Shown in pieces: positions 1-4,066 of a DNA stretch of 7,876 nucleotides. This DNA is from Candidatus Latescibacterota bacterium (GTDB lineage: Bacteria; Latescibacterota; 4484-107; B68-G9). A program made the position numbers and the translations under genes. The number at the start of each line of letters is the position of its first letter. Positions within the stretch are counted from its first letter, which is position 1. The notes beneath the pieces were generated by a model. That model was given only the letters and a program-made list of their open reading frames with translations, was not told where the DNA came from and did not search any database. The DNA lies in contig DTXA01000225.1 in assembly GCA_012962735.1 (NCBI GenBank), positions 1 to 7,876 of the forward strand. The letters are read 5' to 3'.

Positions 1-70
1 AAGAGGGTTTTTGGCCCTATATGACCAAAGCACATATATTGGGATGCTAGCGCCGGGCCGGGAATAGCGA

Positions 71-129
71 GAGGGAAACCCTCACCGATTGCCACCTGTC
101 CCTTCCTTTTTCCGTTTTTTTCTCTTCCA
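71..129 (+). terminator. possible terminator tail of an upstream gene
   Basis: A short perfect hairpin, GAGGG-AAA-CCCTC (71-83), is followed after about 20 bases by two T-rich runs, CTTTTT and GTTTTTTT, between about 106 and 122. The hairpin is small and far from the T run, so this is weak for a bacterial intrinsic terminator. A T-rich run alone could serve in an archaeon. No gene is visible before it in the window. It may end a transcript from the left. Confidence 0.3.
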
Positions 130-190
130 TTCATCCCCACCATAGGACCAAGAGGCTTACCCAGCCTGAGAGGAAGGCCTCTGGAGGTAT

Positions 191-215
191 TTGCCACTCA
201 AGGTTGCTTTATAAC
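191..215 (+). promoter_or_regulatory. promoter-like box, copy 1
   Basis: The block TGCCACTCAAGG, continued directly by TTGCTTTATA (192-213), recurs at 2313-2334 with 20 of 22 bases identical. Both copies are intergenic and point the same way. The 3' end supplies a -10/TATA-like core (TATAAC here, TATATT in copy 2). The upstream half, TTGCCAC, resembles a sigma-54 -24 element with one mismatch, but the gap to TTGC is one base too long. Used as a promoter, it would give the 520-2267 genes a leader of roughly 300 bases. The recognising factor cannot be told from sequence. Confidence 0.5.
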
Positions 216-219
216 CCCC

Positions 220-519
220 GGTGATGAGAGGTCGGCCGTGTAGGATAGCGTTGCACTTTTCAGGTCAGGGCCGGGAAGGGCAATAAGAGAGGAAGCAAAG
301 GGGAGCCCTCCGGTGGGGGTTCTCCGCTTCCATGAGTGCCGCTGCTGTAGGACCTGCTACTGCTTTATGCCTGCGGGGGTCAACCTTGTCCGAACTGCGG
401 CTGAGGAACGGAACGGCTCAAGGTGGGGGAATACAGGGCAGGGGAGAGGCCCACCGTGCCGGCCCGATGATAGGCAATTGGGATAGATTATCATCGAATT
501 GAAAGGAGGTGATAAAGCG
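220..519 (+). other. gene-free leader with predicted hairpins
   Basis: This stretch between the promoter-like box and the first gene has no convincing coding region. A compound hairpin spans 291-331: outer stem GGAAGC/GCTTCC, then GGAG/CTCC, then an apical CCCTC/GGGGG stem with one wobble pair and a CGGT loop. A second stem, GGTGGG/CCCACC, pairs 422-427 with 450-455. The SD GAAAGGAGGTGAT (501-513) follows. I do not recognise a known riboswitch class. Pairing was done by eye, without energy calculation. Confidence 0.35.
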
Positions 520-1329
520 ATGGAAGCGGAAGTGAAGATCGAACAGCGGCCGGAGCCGGGGCTGATCGGAGAGGGGAGCTGGCTGACCGCCCTCTGGCGA
601 GAGGCAGGAACGGCGGTGCGCCCTGAAGAGGCGCTCATCCCGGTGGGGCTCCATCCGGTCGCTGCCGGTGGATCTCAGGGTCAGGGAGTCCTTTCCCCGA
701 AGCTGCGCGAGCGGGCTGAGCGGATCGTCCGGAGCGCTCGAGCGGAGGGGTTGCCTATCTTCCCTGTGGCGATTGCGCCCCTGTTTGCCGGCTGGCGGCT
801 CCATACCCGAGGGCGGCACTACGACTATGTCTTCTGCAACCTGGCGGAGGACCCGCTCTTCCATGATCCGGACGGCTTCCCCATCCCTCGGCATACCCTG
901 CGGTATCTGGAGCGCCTCAGCCGGTCGGCCTTAGCCGAGCAGTTCGACCTGCTGTATGTAGTCCACGAGGTCGAGAAGGGAAGCGTCCGTGAGGGTGAGG
1001 CCCTCGATTCCGATAAGCTTGTCCCCCCTTCACCTCGTGTCCAGCGAGCCTCAAGGCACCTCGGCACCTTGGGCACGGGCCTGTGGCTAGGCGCAACTCT
1101 CCCTCTGGTAGCAGGGGGTGGGCTCGGGATGGCAGTAGCAACGGCGGCAGCGACTGCCGTGCTGGCGATGATCTCTCCGGGAGTCGATCCCCTATTGCTC
1201 GGCGCGGTGGTCGCACCTGGGAGGCCCGTCCGCGCGGGTAAGCTGGCTGTCTGGTTCTACTTGGCCCATTGGTGCTACCCTGTCCTGCCGAGTAGCGAGG
1301 AGGGGCAGGAGGTGAGGGACAAGGGTTAA
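520..1329 (+). CDS. unrecognised protein with hydrophobic C-terminal region
   Basis: A 269-aa protein of a family I do not recognise. The ATG at 520 is chosen because GGAGG at 505-509 lies 10 bases upstream; an in-frame TTG at 499 would overlap that SD. Residues 1-175 look soluble and contain motifs such as GRHYDYVFCNLAEDPLF (98-114) and FDLLYVVHE (142-150), which suggest a compact folded domain. Two hydrophobic, Gly/Ala-rich stretches follow (about 185-200 and 202-219), then a weaker one (about 224-233), so the C-terminus probably inserts in or packs against the membrane. There is no signal peptide, so the N-terminal domain is presumably cytoplasmic. It is first of three genes: the next starts 18 bases after its stop and is also a membrane protein, suggesting an operon and perhaps a complex. 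No enzymatic motif is evident. Confidence 0.8.
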   Translation: MEAEVKIEQRPEPGLIGEGSWLTALWREAGTAVRPEEALIPVGLHPVAAGGSQGQGVLSPKLRERAERIVRSARAEGLPIFPVAIAPLFAGWRLHTRGRHYDYVFCNLAEDPLFHDPDGFPIPRHTLRYLERLSRSALAEQFDLLYVVHEVEKGSVREGEALDSDKLVPPSPRVQRASRHLGTLGTGLWLGATLPLVAGGGLGMAVATAAATAVLAMISPGVDPLLLGAVVAPGRPVRAGKLAVWFYLAHWCYPVLPSSEEGQEVRDKG

Positions 1330-1347
1330 GGAGCAAGGAGGTGGGAA

Positions 1348-1908
1348 ATGGGGACTCACCTGGAGCGGTCCAAGCTTGGGTCTAGGTCCCAGCCTCAGCT
1401 CCAACGAGCCACCTTAGCCCAGCTCCTTGAGCGGTCTGTCCCTTACGAATGGTGGCGGGCCCCCTTTGATCCAAAGCTGCGGATCCTCACCTGGTTCGCC
1501 GGGGCGGCCCTCTTAGCTCATTTGCTCTTTTTACTCACCCTGCCTTGGTTATTGGAGGCGAGCGATTCGGACTTCTTCCTCATCTTCCGAGGGACTCTGC
1601 ATGGGCTGCTCTTCTGGGTCGCTGACCGTGTTCCCTTGCTGTTAGGACTGAACTTACTGGCCTTGCTCTCCTATCTCTGGTTGGTGTGGCGCACTCGGGG
1701 GCTGCGGGCTAGCAGGCTGGAGTGGCATTGGGCGGCCTTCGGGGAGGTGGTCGCCGGTGCAGCTGGGGCCTTCCCTCTAGCGGCGAGCTTGGCGATCATC
1801 CTCGTCAATCTCATCCTCTGGATTGTGATCATCTGCCTCGGGGTGCTCTTCGGTTTGCTCACCTTATGGCTCCTTGGGGCATTCTTCGGGGCCCTCCTGG
1901 AAGGCTAA
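1348..1908 (+). CDS. multi-pass membrane protein, unknown function
   Basis: A 186-aa integral membrane protein. AAGGAGGTG lies 6 bases before the ATG at 1348. Residues 1-45 form a polar N-terminus with an alternating S/R/Q/P tract (about 11-19) and an aromatic patch (YEWWRAPF, 33-40). Hydrophobic segments follow at about 46-69, 93-115, 137-163 and 164-183, giving four predicted membrane spans. The first loop is acidic (EASDSD) and the second is Arg-rich (WRTRGLRASR), which would place the latter in the cytoplasm by the positive-inside rule. No transporter or enzyme signature is recognisable. It sits between two other hydrophobic-protein genes and ends 14 bases before the next, so the three are probably co-transcribed. 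The length and Trp/Leu richness suggest a scaffold or channel-like partner, but that is a guess. Confidence 0.8.
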   Translation: MGTHLERSKLGSRSQPQLQRATLAQLLERSVPYEWWRAPFDPKLRILTWFAGAALLAHLLFLLTLPWLLEASDSDFFLIFRGTLHGLLFWVADRVPLLLGLNLLALLSYLWLVWRTRGLRASRLEWHWAAFGEVVAGAAGAFPLAASLAIILVNLILWIVIICLGVLFGLLTLWLLGAFFGALLEG

Positions 1909-1922
1909 GGGGGTGAAGCGAG

Positions 1923-2267
1923 ATGAATATAGGCTGGAGCTGGATCTGGGATACCCTCTTCCTCCTTACGATCATGCTCTTCATACTCGGTTCGATCGCG
2001 CAAGGGCTGATCCCGGTGCACTTTGGTGCGCTTGCCTTGGCAGGATTGGTGGTCCTCCGGGCGATCGGACGCGGCCGGGGAGGCCACCTGGGGCGTTTGG
2101 TCCGCCGCGTATTCGTTATTGGCCTTCCCATAACCGCGCTGTTGGTCTTCGCCGTGGCCTACGGACAGGGTGATCCCGAGGAGATGATGGCCATCTTGGT
2201 CGCGCTCGGGGCCCTCCTCATCGCCCTGCTCGGGCTCTACATGATGGTGAGAGCCCTGTTCTCTTGA
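1923..2267 (+). CDS. small multi-pass membrane protein, unknown function
   Basis: A 114-aa protein that is mostly hydrophobic. The SD GGGGGTGA (1910-1917) is well placed for the ATG at 1923. Predicted spans are at about 10-27, 31-47, 63-80 and 88-110. A strongly basic loop (RAIGRGRGGHLGRLVRR, 46-62) should face the cytoplasm, and a short acidic loop (QGDPEE, 82-87) precedes the last span. There is no cleavable signal, since the first segment is an uncleaved hydrophobic stretch. I do not recognise the family. The 14-base gap to the preceding gene implies translation from the same mRNA. After its stop, only a small possible hairpin (TGAGC/GCTCA, 2283-2299) and the second promoter-like box separate it from the next gene, so this three-gene group probably ends here. 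Confidence 0.75.
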   Translation: MNIGWSWIWDTLFLLTIMLFILGSIAQGLIPVHFGALALAGLVVLRAIGRGRGGHLGRLVRRVFVIGLPITALLVFAVAYGQGDPEEMMAILVALGALLIALLGLYMMVRALFS

Positions 2268-2311
2268 GTCATGAAGCGAATCTGAGCGAGTCAAGCTCAC
2301 CAACGGATCAT

Positions 2312-2336
2312 CTGCCACTTAAAGTTGCTTTATATT
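2312..2336 (+). promoter_or_regulatory. promoter-like box, copy 2
   Basis: TGCCACTTAAAG, continued by TTGCTTTATA (2313-2334), repeats the box at 192-213 with two differences (T for C and A for G). The core here reads TATATT. It lies about 70 bases upstream of the zinc-knuckle protein start at 2408, a normal distance for a promoter with a short leader. Conservation across the full block, not only the TATA-like part, suggests a shared sigma factor or regulator for this gene and the 520-2267 group. No third full copy was found before 3245 or 6597. Confidence 0.5.
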
Positions 2337-2407
2337 TATGGCCCTCCTCGGGCTAGTCGATCGATCAATGAATGAAAAAAATAGAGAGAGGAGGTGAGGT
2401 GAGGAAG

Positions 2408-2623
2408 ATGGCTTGCCGCGAATGTGGCGGTGAAGGGAGGATCGAGTGCCCTCACTGCGGGGGCAGCGGCTATGAACCCTTAGGGTCTGGAGACCTAAGC
2501 CTGGCCGGTTGGATAGAAGACGCTCTTGAGGCGGTCGAGACACTGGTATTCGGGCCGGAGAAGTGCCATGAATGCCACGGAGAAGGAAAGATAGACTGCC
2601 CCCGATGTGGCGGGGCTGGCTAA
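2408..2623 (+). CDS. miniature DnaJ-type zinc-finger protein
   Basis: A 71-aa protein with four CxxCxGxG knuckles: CRECGGEG (3-10), CPHCGGSG (14-21), CHECHGEG (53-60) and CPRCGGAG (64-71). This is the zinc-finger signature of DnaJ/Hsp40, where four such repeats bind two zinc ions and help hold unfolded clients. The J domain and client-binding domain are absent. The spacing also differs from DnaJ: knuckles come as two close pairs (C-x2-C-x7-C-x2-C), separated by about 35 residues that look helical and acidic (AGWIEDALEAVETLVF). Each pair may form its own zinc site. The ATG at 2408 directly precedes the first knuckle; AGGAGGTGA (2389-2397) lies about 12 bases upstream. An in-frame ATG at 2372 precedes that SD and is less likely, and a GTG at 2399 is too close to it. 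A cytoplasmic protein- or RNA-binding adaptor is plausible. Confidence 0.8.
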   Translation: MACRECGGEGRIECPHCGGSGYEPLGSGDLSLAGWIEDALEAVETLVFGPEKCHECHGEGKIDCPRCGGAG

Positions 2624-2659
2624 CCTGGCTGAAGGGCTAAAGCTTAAAGAGAGACCCAG

Positions 2660-2713
2660 GAGGGGAGGTCCTTGCTGTATAGCATGGCCATGGCAGGGGC
2701 CTTCCCTTTTCTT
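2660..2713 (+). terminator. intrinsic terminator-like hairpin after zinc-knuckle gene
   Basis: The arm at 2662-2675 (GGGGAGGTCCTTGC) pairs along all 14 positions with 2693-2706 (GCAGGGGCCTTCCC) if three G-U pairs are allowed. One or two more pairs are possible at the base. The 17-base loop is followed directly by TTTTCTT (2707-2713). This is the classic form of a bacterial intrinsic terminator. The SD of the next gene begins only a few bases later, so the structure may be a partial terminator or attenuator within a longer transcript. Confidence 0.65.
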
Positions 2714-2727
2714 CAGGGGGTGATCGT

Positions 2728-3063
2728 ATGGGCCTGAAGAGGCCGTGGAGACCGTGCCAGTTCTGGTCCATCAAGCCCTTCGATCGGATTAAAGAGAGCG
2801 CCAAGGTTTACAACCGCTACCGGATAAAGCGAGAGACTCAGCGAGAGCTGGAGGATTATCTGAGCTCTAGAGCTTTTGAAGATCCCTTGGGCAAGCGAAA
2901 GGGAAAGGGAAAGGGGGTGAGTATGGATGAAGCTCCTCATATCGGTGCTCTTTTTGGTCTTGGCACTTGCGATTCCAGTCCTAGCCGGATGCGCTCAGTT
3001 GCCCCAATCGCTGGACCCTGTGGAGCTGGGGAAGTTCCTCGGCCAGGTCTTCCACTACTATAG
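2728..3063 (+). CDS. small basic protein, C-terminal end uncertain
   Basis: As read, a 111-aa protein with GGGGGTGAT upstream of the ATG at 2728. Residues 1-63 look genuine: basic and partly helical (FDRIKESAKVYNRY, 18-31, then RETQRELEDYLSSRAF, 35-50), ending in a K/G-rich run (GKRKGKGKG). No family is recognised. The rest (64-111) overlaps the lipoprotein gene in another frame for 137 bases and has Cys/Pro/Gly/Ser-rich composition typical of out-of-frame reading. If the GGGGG run at 2913-2917 had one G fewer, the frame would end at the TGA at 2918-2920, making a 62-residue protein whose stop sits in the SD of the next gene, the usual operon arrangement. A homopolymer error or a real length variant is therefore likely; a true 111-aa overlap is the alternative. 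The protein is presumably cytoplasmic, since it has no signal peptide. Confidence 0.5.
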   Translation: MGLKRPWRPCQFWSIKPFDRIKESAKVYNRYRIKRETQRELEDYLSSRAFEDPLGKRKGKGKGVSMDEAPHIGALFGLGTCDSSPSRMRSVAPIAGPCGAGEVPRPGLPLL

Positions 3064-3115
3064 CGCACTCATCCAGAGCGCGCTGGGCCGGGAGGCCCCT
3101 TCAGCATGTCAGTAA
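2927..3115 (+). CDS. small secreted lipoprotein
   Basis: A 62-aa protein with a textbook lipoprotein signal peptide: a short N-region (MK), a hydrophobic core (residues 3-18) and the lipobox LAGC (19-22). Prolipoprotein diacylglyceryl transferase and signal peptidase II should process it to a lipid-anchored protein starting at Cys22. The mature part is only 41 residues, with a possible amphipathic helix (PVELGKFLGQVFHYYSALIQ, 31-50) and a second Cys at 61. I do not recognise the family. The ATG at 2927 is chosen over the ATG at 2923, which is in the frame of the preceding gene. GGGGGTGA (2913-2920) serves as SD at 6 bases. The gene is followed by a terminator-like hairpin. It could act at the outer face of the membrane with the VWA protein encoded downstream, but only proximity supports this. 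Confidence 0.7.
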   Translation: MKLLISVLFLVLALAIPVLAGCAQLPQSLDPVELGKFLGQVFHYYSALIQSALGREAPSACQ

Positions 3116-3162
3116 GCCGATAGCGGGTAACGGAGAGGGACGGCAGGCGAGGCTCGCCGGTT

Positions 3163-3228
3163 AGAGCAGAGGGGGAAGCCTTAGCGGAGGCCTCTCCCCC
3201 TCTGCTCTCTCTTTCCAGGTTTTGTTTT
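3163..3228 (+). terminator. intrinsic terminator-like hairpin before NYN gene
   Basis: A perfect 14-bp stem pairs AGAGCAGAGGGGGA (3163-3176) with TCCCCCTCTGCTCT (3195-3208). An inner GCCT/AGGC stem is possible at 3178-3181 and 3188-3191. TTTTGTTTT follows at 3220-3228, about 11 bases after the stem, which is a little far for a standard terminator. A smaller hairpin (GGCGA/TCGCC, 3146-3158) lies just upstream. The SD of the NYN gene follows at once, so this may partly uncouple the downstream genes or act as an attenuator. Confidence 0.6.
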
Positions 3229-3244
3229 AAGGAAGGAGGTATCG

Positions 3245-4042
3245 ATGCCTAAGCTCGGGGAATCTATCTCCAGCGAGGCGCAGGAGAAGCTCGATCAACT
3301 AGCTGACAAGCTAGGCCAGGCTGATCCTAAACCCCTGACCGATGCTGAGGAAGGTAGGGCGGATGAGAGGGTAGCGCTCTTCATCGATGGGGAGAACCTC
3401 ATCCCTCGGTCTGAGGCAGGTTCTGGCCTTCGGCTCGACTTCAGGAAGCTCCGGGACCTGCTGGCCGCTGGCCGGCCAGTGAACCTCTCCCAGTGGTTCG
3501 ACAGCTACAAGGATGGAGCGGAGAGGGAGCGGAAGGCCCGCTTATACCTCGCGCTCACCTTGAGCGGCTTCACTGTGCGGGCCCTGCCTTTGAGGAATGG
3601 GCATAAGCTGAAGAGCCGGATCGATCACCATCTCCAGGCGGAGATCAGCGATCGGCTCCTGCTGGAGGACCGCGGCGAGGAGCTCTATACCCACACCTTC
3701 ATCCTGGCCAGTGGGGATTCTGACTTCTACCCCATCGTCGAGCTGTTGAAGCGCCACGGGAGGAGGGTCGAGATCGCCTACCTTGGGGATACGCTCTCCT
3801 ATGAGCTGCGGACCGCTGCTGATCGGCTCATCGACCTTGGGGAGCATCTGGAGGAGCTGGCCTTCACCAGCTCTGGCCGGCGGCCCCAGCCCCAGCTCCG
3901 GCAAGGGCAGCCGGGGTCGGTCTCCGCCCGTCCTCGTCATAGTCATGGATCTGTTGCAATCACCGTAGTTCCCAGCAGGCGGACGAGGCTGAGGAGGCTG
4001 TTAAGGAGGTTATCAGCCCTGAAAGTGGGCAAGAGAAGCTAA
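3245..4042 (+). CDS. NYN domain protein (LabA/DUF88-like putative RNase)
   Basis: A 265-aa protein with a NYN domain (PIN-like nuclease fold) at about residues 42-205, as in LabA/DUF88 proteins. Visible motifs are the first strand VALFIDGEN with Asp48, the central KSRIDHHLQAEISDRL with Asp127 and Glu133, and the signature ILASGDSDFYPIVELLKRHG with Asp158 and Asp160. In this fold, clustered acidic residues bind metal for RNA cleavage. The usual second Asp of the central motif is replaced by Glu133 or shifted. Residues 1-41 are a polar helical extension. The tail (206-265) is low in complexity (Pro/Gln, then a basic Arg/Leu helix) and may be misread, because a -1 frame gives an acidic tail ending at 4074. 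GGAGG (3235-3239) sits 5 bases before the ATG. The VWA gene begins about 25 bases after the stop, so the two are probably co-transcribed. A cytoplasmic RNase or RNA-binding role is expected; its target is unknown. Confidence 0.8.
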   Translation: MPKLGESISSEAQEKLDQLADKLGQADPKPLTDAEEGRADERVALFIDGENLIPRSEAGSGLRLDFRKLRDLLAAGRPVNLSQWFDSYKDGAERERKARLYLALTLSGFTVRALPLRNGHKLKSRIDHHLQAEISDRLLLEDRGEELYTHTFILASGDSDFYPIVELLKRHGRRVEIAYLGDTLSYELRTAADRLIDLGEHLEELAFTSSGRRPQPQLRQGQPGSVSARPRHSHGSVAITVVPSRRTRLRRLLRRLSALKVGKRS

Positions 4043-4066
4043 CAAACGAAGGAGAGGAGGTGCATG

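Noticed and set aside
191..215. Sigma-54 promoter
   Set aside because: TTGCCAC...TTGCT resembles the -24/-12 pattern, but the conserved GG is GC and the spacing between the two dinucleotides is 11, not the strictly required 10, in both copies.
332..502. 56-codon + strand reading frame starting at the ATG at 332 and ending at the SD of the first gene
   Set aside because: No good SD, low-complexity Ala/Gly/Arg-rich composition, and the start lies at the edge of a hairpin. Its stop next to the SD is suggestive but not enough.
418..894. 158-codon minus-strand reading frame
   Set aside because: Runs antisense to the start of the 520 gene, lacks an SD, and its Pro/Ser/Arg-rich translation is typical of a GC-rich shadow frame.
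2338..2397. Short leader peptide (19 codons) between promoter-like box 2 and the zinc-knuckle gene
   Set aside because: No SD, its ATG is too close to the presumed transcription start, and there is no run of regulatory codons.
2372..2407. Upstream ATG as the start of the zinc-knuckle protein
   Set aside because: It would place the strong SD inside the coding region, and the added residues (MKKIERGGEVRK) are translated from the SD itself.
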